From DASXIF01 sp036498145 (GTDB lineage: Bacteria; Actinomycetota; Actinomycetes; Mycobacteriales; Jatrophihabitantaceae): 64,000 nt of DNA. The position numbers and the translations under genes are program-made. The notes beneath the pieces were generated by a model. That model was not told the origin of the DNA. It saw only the letters and a list, made by a program, of their open reading frames with translations, and made no database searches. Location: assembly GCA_963708625.1 (NCBI GenBank), contig CAVPSV010000004.1:1-64000 (forward strand), in the 5' to 3' direction. Within the stretch, counting starts at the first letter, position 1, and every line of letters starts with the position of its first letter. Positions 1 through 7,205 of this stretch are shown here, one piece after another.

Positions 1-408
1 GCGTTGATGCAGGGTCCATTCGATCGTCGACCAGGCTGCGGCCGTTGCGCCGAGCTTGTCGAACGTGACGCTGAGTTCGCCGTGCTGGTCGGTGAGGCGC
101 AATGCGACTGAGGACCAGGGTCTTCCCGTCGTACGGCATGCGGGCAGATCGGCTGGGTGCTTGGCGTGTTCTATCAGGAAGTCCGCCCATCCGTCCGGCC
201 AGCCGAACGGGACATCAACCGCCCACCATTCATGTGCAGCGTGAGCAGCCATCCTGTTCGCCAACGCGTCCCGATCTCGGTCAGGTTCGGGATACACGGT
301 GAAGCGTCCAGGTCTTCCGTCCTCGTGCCACTCGACGGAGACCAAGCCCGTCCGATGAGGGACCGTCGCTAGGTCGACACCCCACGTCCGGCATTTCGTC
401 GGGTCCAT
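1..408 (-). CDS. DUF429-type protein (predicted RNase H-like nuclease), 3' part outside window
   Basis: An open minus-strand frame of 136 codons starts at ATG 408 and is still open at base 1. The start is supported by GGAGG a few bases upstream. The N-terminus has GVDLA at about residues 10-14, and a second block reads VDVPFGWP near residue 60. This pairing of an initial G(V/I)D strand with a later D-x-P-x-G-x-P is typical of DUF429 proteins, which are predicted to be RNase H-like nucleases. An LRLTD block follows. Identification is by motif memory only and substrate and role are unknown. It lies 12 nt downstream of the 421-807 gene, so the two probably share a transcript. Confidence 0.6.
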   Translation of the reverse strand, partial: MDPTKCRTWGVDLATVPHRTGLVSVEWHEDGRPGRFTVYPEPDRDRDALANRMAAHAAHEWWAVDVPFGWPDGWADFLIEHAKHPADLPACRTTGRPWSSVALRLTDQHGELSVTFDKLGATAAAWSTIEWTLHQR

Positions 409-420
409 CGGGAAGACCTC

Positions 421-807
421 CTACGTCGATGACGGCGATACACCGAATATTGGTTTGAAGTCGTCGACCGCCTGTGACTCCCACTCGTTCGGCTGTCGAT
501 ACCCGTGTAGGTAGCCCTTGCGCGAGATTCTGTGAAGGCGGTCGGACATTTGGGAGTAGACGTCCGTGGACTCTCGCAATGAACGCTCGATCTGCAGGAC
601 CGGCTCATCGCTCGGCCAGAGGTAGTGCGCATGCGAGGAAATGCCGTCGCTCCCCAGCACGATTTGGTATCGCAGATCGCGGGCGTTTTCCGATGCGATC
701 AATTCGTTCAACGCAGGCCACGGCGCGACGCGACGCGTCAGAAAGCACGTTAACCCAAGTCCATCACCTTCGCCGAAGCCGTCGGGGCCGATCAGCAAGC
801 AGAGCAT
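421..807 (-). CDS. Hypothetical island protein
   Basis: This encodes about 128 residues from ATG 807. A TTG at 828 would add seven residues and neither start has a strong ribosome-binding site. The protein is soluble-looking, with a hydrophobic beginning (MLCLLIGPDGFGEGDG) and a charged C-terminal half. I recognise no family. The 12-nt gap to the DUF429-type gene downstream suggests cotranscription. Codon use is less GC3-biased than in the core genes, as in the rest of the island. Confidence 0.5.
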   Translation of the reverse strand: MLCLLIGPDGFGEGDGLGLTCFLTRRVAPWPALNELIASENARDLRYQIVLGSDGISSHAHYLWPSDEPVLQIERSLRESTDVYSQMSDRLHRISRKGYLHGYRQPNEWESQAVDDFKPIFGVSPSST

Positions 808-892
808 CTTCCGCCGTCTCAGAAACAACCGCCCTCAGCCTCGAAGCGAACGTCGAGATCGCGGGCCGGGAACAGTCTCACCAACGTCATGG

Positions 893-1132
893 TCACGTCG
901 TGCGCGTTCCATCGCGCAGGAGGCTTGGCAGCTTGGTCATGCACACCGCGCAACCTAGTCGGTACATCCGACCGTTCGGGCCGAACCTCGGCCCTGAATC
1001 GGCCAGACGCGCAGCCTGCAAGACGGCGAATGACTCCCCGCCGACTTTGGAGGGTGCGTAGCCTCTCATCGCTCCCGGGCTCACGTTGAACGAACACACC
1101 GTAAGAAGTGCGACAAACACCTGGAAACGCAC
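893..1132 (-). CDS. Possible small hypothetical protein
   Basis: A 79-codon frame starts at ATG 1132. Its N-terminus resembles a signal peptide (MRFQVFVALLTVC), followed by a polar tail with two cysteines (GCAVC near residue 61). An internal ATG at codon 22 is an alternative start. No family is recognised and no ribosome-binding site is evident. It is listed because third-position composition looks plausible and the stretch 830-1220 has no better gene. It could be spurious. Confidence 0.25.
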   Translation of the reverse strand: MRFQVFVALLTVCSFNVSPGAMRGYAPSKVGGESFAVLQAARLADSGPRFGPNGRMYRLGCAVCMTKLPSLLRDGTRTT

Positions 1133-1221
1133 GCACGCGCACCACCGGAGTATGCCGACACAGCGTGCTTGGGGTCCGCGAAATGCCTCGCTGCTGGGCG
1201 AGCACGCCTACCCTGGCATGT

Positions 1222-1476
1222 ATGCCGCTGAATTTTGACGAAGACGCCTTGATGCGAATGGTGCACGAGTCGGACGGATTCAAAGCGATGCAGGAGCGGG
1301 CAAACGAGCACATCCGAGACGTCGTGCGAGACGTCAACGCCACCCACTCCGGCAAGTCTTGCGACGACGTCGACGCCGAACTGCGAGCTAAGTTCACCGA
1401 AGCTGGCATCAACCCGACGGAGCCCGGATTCAGCAATCTCGTGCGGTCGATCGCCGACGGCCAGCTCACCGGATAG
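1222..1476 (+). CDS. Small acidic hypothetical protein (84 aa)
   Basis: ATG 1222 opens an 84-residue frame ending at TAG 1476. The product is charged and predicted helical (MPLNFDEDALMRMVHESDGF at the start) with a polar C-terminal helix. There is no membrane segment. I know no named family. It converges on the nuclease candidate, with only 6 nt between the two stop codons, so it is transcribed separately. An interacting or accessory factor for a neighbour is conceivable but unsupported. Confidence 0.5.
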   Translation: MPLNFDEDALMRMVHESDGFKAMQERANEHIRDVVRDVNATHSGKSCDDVDAELRAKFTEAGINPTEPGFSNLVRSIADGQLTG

Positions 1477-1482
1477 TTGTTC

Positions 1483-2322
1483 TCAATAGACGCCGGTCGT
1501 GTTTACATCCCCGGCGGCATCCTTTCCATAGGTCACAAAGCTGTCTGCAGACTCCCGGAAGCGTTGGGCAAACGTCTCGAATGCCGAGTCTCGGACGATA
1601 TCGACGAGCACCGGATGCTTGACGCTGGGATGATTCCAATACACCTGCCCGGCCTCGATCGGCCGTGCGGTAATGGCGTCGCCCTCTAACCACGCTTCGT
1701 AGAGCAGGCCGCGGACCACAACGACGGGAAACACCACGCCGAAGACCGCCGCGTCCTCGCGCGCGCTCAAGTCATCGGCCCACGCTCTCGCCGACTTGGT
1801 CGCACCCATGATCGCGGCGTAGGCGGAGTCGATATTGCCCCCCTTCCGTCTTGGGTTCTGATCGCCCCGATCTTCGTCGTTGACGTGCGCCGTCACGAGT
1901 GAATGTCCCGGCCGCGGCTCCTGCTGGAAGATGTGGCCCCGTGCAACCGCGGGGTGGAGACGCGCCTTGTCGAGAACCTCGTGCCCGTAGGTCGTCGTTA
2001 TGCGGTCGAAATTAGGTATCGCCGACTCGTATTCAGGTCGACCGCGGACGATCACCCACGGCTTCGGCGTGTACTTGCACTCGATGACAAGATATGCGGC
2101 GATGACCCCGACGTCGGCGAGATGCACTTCGCGACAGCCGATCACGTCGATCTCACGAGCTGTGTCGGTTTCGGGATCCGGGAGGTAGAGACCAGGGATC
2201 ACCGACAGGAACTTCATAGCAAGGGTCCGGGCAACGAACAGCTCGACTGTTGCGCCGCTGGAGTTCAGCCAGGCAATGACGCCATCGGTCGTGGCGGCCG
2301 TGTCGGTGTCGGTGTCCGCCAT
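1483..2322 (-). CDS. Candidate PD-(D/E)xK-superfamily nuclease of the island
   Basis: The 279-residue protein starts at ATG 2322 (MADTDTD). An N-terminal helix with a glutamate (ELFVARTLAMKF, about residues 26-37) is followed by EIDVIG near residue 54 and YLVIECKYTPKPW near residue 75. This E...D...ExK spacing matches the core of restriction-endonuclease-like nucleases: D in EIDV, then E and K in IECKY. The rest has no motif I recognise and may carry specificity or oligomerisation. It lies downstream of a small membrane protein gene in the same orientation (119-nt gap). A defence or element-maintenance role is inference from location. No modification enzyme is nearby, so a standard restriction-modification pair is not supported. 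Confidence 0.55.
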   Translation of the reverse strand: MADTDTDTAATTDGVIAWLNSSGATVELFVARTLAMKFLSVIPGLYLPDPETDTAREIDVIGCREVHLADVGVIAAYLVIECKYTPKPWVIVRGRPEYESAIPNFDRITTTYGHEVLDKARLHPAVARGHIFQQEPRPGHSLVTAHVNDEDRGDQNPRRKGGNIDSAYAAIMGATKSARAWADDLSAREDAAVFGVVFPVVVVRGLLYEAWLEGDAITARPIEAGQVYWNHPSVKHPVLVDIVRDSAFETFAQRFRESADSFVTYGKDAAGDVNTTGVY

Positions 2323-2441
2323 GATCGAAGCGTATGCCGCTCGTCGAACAACCGGCTTCTCGTCGCGGCAGGTGAGCGCGCGCGTCAACCTTCCTTCGAC
2401 GCGATGCCCGGGTGGATCGCCGGTCGCCGCCGTCCGGCTCG

Positions 2442-2738
2442 CTACAACCTCCAAAAGACGAACCAGCGAAGCCGGACACGACGTCGACCGGTCTGACGGG
2501 CTTGTCTCGTCGCCCGCACTCGTCCATCCGCTGGCCAGCGCCACAAGACCTGGAACGCAATCATCGCCAACAGGCCAACTGACCAAAATAGCCAGAATCG
2601 CCCGGCGACTGCGCCATACACGATGCATGTTGCGCTGAGAGCGAGGAAGGCAACTGCCCACCAAAATCGTCGAACTGCCCCGTAGTTGCGGGTCGCCAGA
2701 TTGGGGGCGGATCGTCGCTCTACAGGAGGTTCGACCAC
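2442..2738 (-). CDS. Small two-helix membrane protein
   Basis: This 98-residue protein starts at GTG 2738. It has two hydrophobic segments at about residues 26-47 and 49-69 (FWWAVAFLALSATCIVYG, then FWLFWSVGLLAMIAFQVLW). A short basic tail, rich in Arg, follows. No family is recognised. There is no Shine-Dalgarno sequence, but TAAGCT lies about 10 nt upstream, so transcription may start at the GTG (leaderless). It is divergent from the XRE regulator, and the palindrome at 2750-2769 sits between the two starts, so that regulator probably controls it. Confidence 0.5.
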   Translation of the reverse strand: MVEPPVERRSAPNLATRNYGAVRRFWWAVAFLALSATCIVYGAVAGRFWLFWSVGLLAMIAFQVLWRWPADGRVRATRQARQTGRRRVRLRWFVFWRL

Positions 2739-2749
2739 GGGTCGGAGCT

Positions 2750-2769
2750 TAGTTCAAGATATTGAACTA
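2750..2769. promoter_or_regulatory. Palindromic operator between divergent genes
   Basis: The sequence TAGTTCAAGATATTGAACTA has two perfect 8-bp inverted arms around a 4-nt centre. It lies 11 nt from the GTG of the membrane protein gene and 32 nt from the GTG of the XRE regulator. It overlaps any plausible promoter for either, so a bound dimer of the regulator would repress both. AT content is far above the surroundings. Confidence 0.6.
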
Positions 2770-2801
2770 GCACAGTCTGCGCCCGTGCTCCGCTGTGCGT
2801 C

Positions 2802-3065
2802 GTGGGGCAAAGCCAGGGCCGCGACCGACGTGCTGGACGCCCTGAGCTATTGGCGCTCGGCCACGCAATTCGTCGCCGCCGTGAAGACAAGGGATGGACC
2901 GTGGATGCCCTGGCCCACGAATCCGGCGTTAGTCGAGGGATGGTTATTGCGATCGAGCACGGTACGCGAAACCCCGGCGTGATCAGCGTGTTCAATCTCG
3001 CTTCAGCGCTTGGCGTGGCCGCCAGCGAACTGATCCAAGAGGCATCGGTCGACCCGGACATGTAG
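2802..3065 (+). CDS. XRE-family transcriptional regulator
   Basis: GTG 2802 opens an 87-residue protein made almost wholly of a Cro/C1-type HTH, about residues 15-80. It shows LGHAIRRRREDKGWTVDALA, then HESGVSRGMVIAIEHG as the recognition helix region, then NLASALGV. This is the size of a single-domain repressor. It is divergent from the membrane protein gene, with the palindrome between them, suggesting autoregulation and control of the neighbour. No other in-frame start exists between the palindrome and 2802. Confidence 0.8.
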   Translation: MGQSQGRDRRAGRPELLALGHAIRRRREDKGWTVDALAHESGVSRGMVIAIEHGTRNPGVISVFNLASALGVAASELIQEASVDPDM

Positions 3066-3182
3066 GGCGCTGGGACGCACTTAGGCCTCAGGACCAGCGC
3101 GGCTCATCGCGATGGCACTCGCGGGGGGGATTTGCCGTTTGAATGGAATGACGCGGGCGACTGCAGGCGAGGCGTTGCCTAG

Positions 3183-3647
3183 CTAATCGTTGCTCGCTGG
3201 GTTGCTGTTGGCCTCAATTGGCGGCCCAAGGATCTCGTTCAATGCGGCGAGGGCGGTCTTATAGTCCTCCTCCGCATCGCGGTATTCCGGTCGGCGTTCG
3301 TCCGCCACGGCGATGATCGACCGCGCGGGACAGTCCAGTCCCAGGAAGGCTGCCCTCCGTTGTAGGCACATCAGGACCAGACGGGCTGAGCGATGGTCAC
3401 CATCCATAGCGGCGTGCCATACGGCCCCGAGAACTGCGTCCAGTCGCGCCAGTTCGAGAACAAGGGCCTCACGAACGGGCTCCCGGACGATCTCTTCGAG
3501 CGCGGCCTGAACCTCTCGGTACGCGTTGCCCGGACTAGCGAGCTTCAGTTCGCGTGCAATCTCACGGAAGGTCTTGCCACTGACGCGCAGCTCCAATGCC
3601 CTGGCACGCCGTTCGGCAAGCTTGATCCCGTCGTTCCTTGCAGTCAC
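3183..3647 (-). CDS. HTH-containing hypothetical protein of mobile-element type
   Basis: The 154-residue protein has a homeodomain-like HTH near the N-terminus (ALELRVSGKTFREIARELKL, about residues 17-36). A predicted long helical part follows, with the block HRSARLVLMCLQRRAAFLGL around residue 85. This layout, a resolvase-like HTH followed by helices, is common in small element proteins resembling terminase small subunits. The specific function is unknown. Its start overlaps the stop of the upstream winged-helix gene by 4 nt (ATGA), so they are translationally coupled. Confidence 0.6.
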   Translation of the reverse strand: MTARNDGIKLAERRARALELRVSGKTFREIARELKLASPGNAYREVQAALEEIVREPVREALVLELARLDAVLGAVWHAAMDGDHRSARLVLMCLQRRAAFLGLDCPARSIIAVADERRPEYRDAEEDYKTALAALNEILGPPIEANSNPASND

Positions 3648-4339
3648 CTGCTTCTCACCTCAGACCGGATCCCAGAGTTCCGAGTCGAATGGTTTGGGCA
3701 GAGCTGCGACGGCATCACAGACTCGACCTGGCAGCTGTAACAGTCCGGGTCACGTCTTAGAGGCAGACGCACGGCATCGCGTGGGGCGTAGTTTGCTTGT
3801 TGTTCATCGCTGAGCAGTTCCCGAACACTCGGTGACTGAGCGACGCCGCCGGCGCTGTTGTGGCGGAGAGACGCGCGGTTTTGGTCTTCGGACGCGCGCG
3901 CATTGGTTGGCCCCCCGTCCGCACCATCTCGCCGAAGCCACGGTGGTGCGGACGACAGACCTGAAATGTTGGCTGCAGACCGCCCCGACGGGTTGGTGCG
4001 GTCAGCCGCACCCGTCGAACCAAGTCGCTTGGTGCGCGCCCGCGCACCGTCGCCACCCGCAGGGACCATCGCTTGGTATTCGGCGGTGTGCCCTGGGCAC
4101 CCGGAGCGAACAACTGCCAGATAGTTCGCCAGTATCGCTGATTGGATCCGGTCGGTTACGCGTCTGGGCGACCGGCCGATCTGTTTCGCTAGGTCATGGC
4201 GAGGAATCGAGACGTAGCCCGCCGCTGTCATCTTTCTGGCAAGAACCATGAGGAGCACGCGCACGGCGTCGCTGAGGTCAGGCGCGGCAGTCACGCGCTC
4301 TAACCACGAGTCGCGGAAGTGGGAGTCACGCTTGGCCAT
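3644..4339 (-). CDS. Winged-helix DNA-binding protein of the island
   Basis: The 231-residue protein starts at ATG 4339. The first 90 residues look like a winged helix: AVRVLLMVLARKM, then ISIPR-like VSIPRHDLAKQIGRSPRRVT as the recognition region, then a beta wing. The remaining 140 residues are low-complexity, rich in Arg, Ser and Gly and probably disordered, ending with a CYSCQ motif. Proteins of this form are found as replication-associated or regulatory genes of actinobacterial elements. No ATPase or relaxase motif is present. It is the second of three tightly linked minus-strand genes (4765 to 3183). Confidence 0.55.
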   Translation of the reverse strand: MAKRDSHFRDSWLERVTAAPDLSDAVRVLLMVLARKMTAAGYVSIPRHDLAKQIGRSPRRVTDRIQSAILANYLAVVRSGCPGHTAEYQAMVPAGGDGARARTKRLGSTGAADRTNPSGRSAANISGLSSAPPWLRRDGADGGPTNARASEDQNRASLRHNSAGGVAQSPSVRELLSDEQQANYAPRDAVRLPLRRDPDCYSCQVESVMPSQLCPNHSTRNSGIRSEVRSR

Positions 4340-4348
4340 GGTGGCGGG

Positions 4349-4765
4349 TCACGACTCGCGGGGACTGGCCGGTGGAACGGCTCGGTCGTCCTGGCGTTCG
4401 GCACGAGATGGGCTCGATCGCTCCCGCCGGTCGGGAAGGCGAGGGCCCCGACGGATGGACGCGGATGGAACTGCCTCGTCGGCGCTGGTGGCGGTCGTCT
4501 CGGGAGCAGCGGTGTCGCTCATTGGTGCCTCCGGCGCGATACCGAGGAGATCGCAGATGTCCTGGGTCGGTATCAGGATGCGATTGCCAACTCGCAAGAC
4601 ACGGGTTGCCGTCCATGTCCCGTGGGCGATCGCCTCGTAGACACCTTGGATCCCGCACCCCATTGCACGCGCCAGGTTCTCGACGTTTGTCGTTGCACGC
4701 GCCTGCGCGAGCGCGAGCACCTCGTCTCGCGTAAGCGGGGCAGACGCAGCGGCTCGGCTCGTCAT
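4349..4765 (-). CDS. Excisionase-like HTH protein
   Basis: The 138-residue protein starts at ATG 4765, chosen because GGAGA precedes it by 3 nt. Residues 10-75 form an HTH of MerR/excisionase type (LTRDEVLALAQARATTNVEN, then AMGCGIQGVYEAIAHG, then RVLRVGNRILIPTQDI). The final strand, where the rigid pattern V-G-x-R-I-L-I-P leads into a helix, is typical of Xis-like proteins. The C-terminal half is disordered. It heads a minus-strand operon and is divergent from the integrase pair. A role as recombination directionality factor is inferred from fold and place. Confidence 0.6.
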   Translation of the reverse strand: MTSRAAASAPLTRDEVLALAQARATTNVENLARAMGCGIQGVYEAIAHGTWTATRVLRVGNRILIPTQDICDLLGIAPEAPMSDTAAPETTATSADEAVPSASIRRGPRLPDRRERSSPSRAERQDDRAVPPASPRES

Positions 4766-4872
4766 GTGTCTCCTCGGTTGGTGTTGGCACGGCGCGGATG
4801 CTGCCTTACAGTCTTGGGCACCCACTCTGTGGATTAGATGCTCATAGCAAGGCGACTTGGGGAGGGTGGCCA

Positions 4873-5373
4873 GTGCCAATCGCGGTAAGCGTCGTAGGGG
4901 ACGACGTCGAGATCCGAGGTGTCCGCGGCTGGAGCGAATGGACATTCGTCGTGCGCCTTTGCCACAAGCATCGAACCGATCGCGGCGAGCCAACAGTGGT
5001 CGGCTTCGACGCCAGATCGGGTGACCACGGCCAGGGAATTCGTCATCCGCGGCTAGACGCCGACACCTTCCGGCGTCTTCCGTTCGGCACACTTCGTCGC
5101 CTGGCAGTCGGGGCGTTCTTCGACCCCTTCGTGGCCCTTTTAGCCGCCGAAGTCAACGCGCTATCGGCCGGGGGAAGGCCAACGTCGGAGCAACTAGCGG
5201 ACGTGTACCGCATGGCGCTCGATCAAGGATTCCCCCCGCGTGCGGCCGTTGCCAGGCACTTCGAGGTCTCAGAGAAGTCAGCAAGTCGGTGGCTCACGGA
5301 GGCTCGCCAACGTGGGCGGCTAGGCAGCTATGAGCAGGAAGTCGCAGATTCCCGACGACGCATGCGGTTTTGA
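4873..5373 (+). CDS. HTH-containing hypothetical protein upstream of integrase
   Basis: The start is GTG 4873, preceded by GGAGGG at 4861-4866. The protein has 166 residues. The N-terminal half is a beta-rich domain of unknown fold. The last 60 residues hold a helix-turn-helix (DVYRMALDQGFPPRAAVARH, then FEVSEKSASRWLTEAR). Proteins with this C-terminal HTH commonly precede integrases in actinobacterial integrative elements, but their function is not established to my knowledge. Its stop lies 20 nt before the integrase start, so the two are an operon. Confidence 0.6.
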   Translation: MPIAVSVVGDDVEIRGVRGWSEWTFVVRLCHKHRTDRGEPTVVGFDARSGDHGQGIRHPRLDADTFRRLPFGTLRRLAVGAFFDPFVALLAAEVNALSAGGRPTSEQLADVYRMALDQGFPPRAAVARHFEVSEKSASRWLTEARQRGRLGSYEQEVADSRRRMRF

Positions 5374-5393
5374 CGCACAGAAGGAGGACGAAC

Positions 5394-6773
5394 GTGAGGA
5401 AAGGTTCTGTGTATAAGCGCTGTAACTGCCTCGCAACATATGGCACCTCGGGCGGGCGGTTGGCGTGCAAGAAGCCGCACGGGTCCTGGGTGTACGTCGC
5501 CGACGCAGGGGTTAACCCCGTAACCGGCCGGCGACGCCAGATCAGGAAGGGCGGATTCCGCACGCACGATGAAGCCCAGGCCGCGCTCGATGACTTGGCC
5601 ACCAGCGACGGGCAGGTGCGTCACGATGAAGGCCAGACGGTGGCGGTGTACCTGTCGCACTGGATCACGGACAAAGAGCGCAATGGCATGCGCCCGACCA
5701 CACTTCGCAGCTACCGCCACTACATCGACGACTATCTCGCTCCAACGCTCGGGCGCTTGCGTCTTCGCGAACTACGCCCAGGGCATGTGGAGGATCTTCT
5801 ACGCGAATTGCCCGCGAAAGGGCTCGGCCCCGCCAGCGTGCGGCGAGTCCATGCGACGCTGCGGAGCGCGATGTCGACAGCAAAGCGGCGAAGACTGATC
5901 GCATACAACCCTGCGGTCGACATTGACCTGCCTTCTGCACCGCGGCCAAGAGTGCGTCCCTGGGAACCTGAAGACCTCGGCCGCTTTCTTGATCTTGCCG
6001 CAAGCGACCCGATGGGTGCGCTGTTCGAGCTGATTGCCGCCACCGGCTTGCGTCGCGGAGAGGCCTGCGGACTCCGCTGGGACGACATTGACCTCGATCG
6101 TGGCCGCCTGGTCGTCCGCCAGCAACTCGTCTCGCTCACTGGCACCGAAGCGTCCTGTCCGTACTGCGCCGGCCACCACCGCGGCGCAGTCTTCGGCCTG
6201 CCCAAGACGGCGAGCGGCGAGGAGCGGATGGTCGACCTTGATGGCGGGGTGATCGGCGTGTTGATGGCTCACAAGCTGCATCAGGACGCCGAGCGCGCGC
6301 GTTGGGGCGCGGCGTTCGTGGAACACGGACTCGTGTTCGCCCGAGAGGACGGCACACCAATCCCCCCCGAACGCGTCACCCGGCGCTTCATTCGTCTCGT
6401 CGCGACATCTGGACTCCGCCCAATTCGGCTGCATGACCTTCGCCATGGGCAGGCCTCCCTCATGCTCGCCGCGGGCGTGCCGATGGCGGTCGTGTCGAAG
6501 CGACTCGGCCACTCGACGATCACCCTCACGAGCGATACGTACTCGCATCTACTCGAAGGTGTCGGCCGCGATGCCGCGGAGCGGGCTGCTGCGCTCATTC
6601 CGCGTACGTCGCGCGCCGGGGCAGAGGACCGGTGTGATCACTCTGTGACCACTGAAGACCCGAAAGGCCCCGAGGACGTCCCTACCGACGCGCGAGACCC
6701 CGGAACTTGGGCTCCCCCATCTGGACTCGAACCAGAAACCCTTCGATTAACAGTCGAATGCTCTGCCAATTGA
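5394..6773 (+). CDS. Tyrosine recombinase/integrase of the island
   Basis: The integrase catalyses site-specific integration and excision at the adjacent tRNA-Asn. I chose GTG 5394 because AAGGAGG stands 6 nt before it, giving 459 residues, usual for the family. It has an N-terminal arm-binding part (RKGSVYKRCNC, with three cysteines), a SAM-like core-binding domain (about residues 70-170), and the catalytic domain. Visible catalytic elements are TGLRRGEACGLRW (Arg), PKTASGEER (Lys strand), HDLRHGQ (His, Arg) and LGHSTITLTSDTYSH (His, then the nucleophile Tyr). About the last 20 residues, starting with PPSGLEPETLRL, are read from the antisense of the tRNA gene. Confidence 0.95.
   Translation: MRKGSVYKRCNCLATYGTSGGRLACKKPHGSWVYVADAGVNPVTGRRRQIRKGGFRTHDEAQAALDDLATSDGQVRHDEGQTVAVYLSHWITDKERNGMRPTTLRSYRHYIDDYLAPTLGRLRLRELRPGHVEDLLRELPAKGLGPASVRRVHATLRSAMSTAKRRRLIAYNPAVDIDLPSAPRPRVRPWEPEDLGRFLDLAASDPMGALFELIAATGLRRGEACGLRWDDIDLDRGRLVVRQQLVSLTGTEASCPYCAGHHRGAVFGLPKTASGEERMVDLDGGVIGVLMAHKLHQDAERARWGAAFVEHGLVFAREDGTPIPPERVTRRFIRLVATSGLRPIRLHDLRHGQASLMLAAGVPMAVVSKRLGHSTITLTSDTYSHLLEGVGRDAAERAAALIPRTSRAGAEDRCDHSVTTEDPKGPEDVPTDARDPGTWAPPSGLEPETLRLTVECSAN
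6712..6773. other. Predicted attachment site (tRNA-Asn 3' half)
   Basis: The integrase frame enters the tRNA from its 3' end, so the att core must lie in the T-arm/anticodon side, beginning at or near 6712. Its exact length needs the matching copy at the other island end, which is not in this window. Confidence 0.5.
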
Positions 6774-6784
6774 GCTATGGGGGA
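6712..6784 (-). tRNA. tRNA-Asn (anticodon GTT)
   Basis: On the minus strand 73 nt fold as a full cloverleaf: acceptor TCCCCCA/TGGGGGA with discriminator G, D arm GCTC/GAGC, anticodon stem TTCGA/TCGAA with loop CTGTTAA (anticodon GTT), and T arm TCTGG-TTCGAGT-CCAGA. CCA is not encoded. It overlaps the 3' end of the island integrase, which is on the opposite strand. It serves as the integration target of the element. Confidence 0.97.
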
Positions 6785-6931
6785 TCGTGCCGCGAGACAA
6801 CGGCGTCGCTGCCAGGCGGCGGCGTCGCCGTCGGGCAGTTTATCCCACGGTGTCACCGGCCGACGGGTCCCGCTCCCGGCCCGGGCTACGCTGGCCCCGA
6901 CGATCATTCGCGAGTCGAGGGAGAACCGGCG

Positions 6932-7177
6932 ATGAAGCTCTCGCTGCTGGTCGGCGCAGCTATCGGATACGTCCTGGGCGCCAAAGCGGGACGTGAGCGT
7001 TACGAGCAGATCGTCGCCGCGACCCGTCGCTTCGCCGGCAGCCAGACGGTGCAAACCACGGCGGGGGTGCTGCAGGCGCAACTCGACACGGCGGCCCACC
7101 GCGCCCGAGCGACGCTGGCGAACAGGATCCACGGCGGCATGCCTGCGCACAGTGTCAACGGCGGCCAACGCCACTGA
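6932..7177 (+). CDS. YtxH-like small membrane-associated protein
   Basis: ATG 6932 is preceded by GGGAGA and gives 81 residues. It begins with a short hydrophobic helix with glycines (LLVGAAIGYVLGAKAGRERY), then an amphipathic helix. This glycine-zipper helix followed by G-R-E-R-Y is the hallmark of YtxH-domain proteins, often annotated as general-stress proteins. A similar small gene lies beside dnaG in mycobacteria. It is transcribed towards dnaG and away from the tRNA. Function is unknown. Confidence 0.75.
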   Translation: MKLSLLVGAAIGYVLGAKAGRERYEQIVAATRRFAGSQTVQTTAGVLQAQLDTAAHRARATLANRIHGGMPAHSVNGGQRH

Positions 7178-7205
7178 TCTCCACGATCAGGGTGAGGTTC
7201 GGCGG

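Larger units (their letters stand above)
1..6784. mobile_element. Right end of a tRNA-Asn-integrated genomic island
   Basis: The tyrosine integrase at 5394-6773 lies against and partly inside a tRNA-Asn gene, the classic arrangement at one end of an integrative element. The preceding 5 kb carries only small HTH proteins, hypotheticals and a nuclease candidate. Core synteny (YtxH-like gene, dnaG, dgt) begins right after the tRNA. No second copy of the tRNA 3' end was seen to the left, so the other boundary should lie outside the window. No phage structural or conjugation gene is visible, so whether it is an ICE, a prophage remnant or a non-autonomous island stays open. Confidence 0.75.

Noticed and set aside
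819..1469. 216-codon minus-strand frame covering the 1222-1476 gene
   Set aside because: Low-complexity Ser/Arg/Thr content and conflict with better frames. The small plus-strand gene is more plausible.
1483..2322. Restriction-modification system around the nuclease candidate
   Set aside because: No methyltransferase or specificity gene within the visible island. Only the nuclease-like motifs are present.
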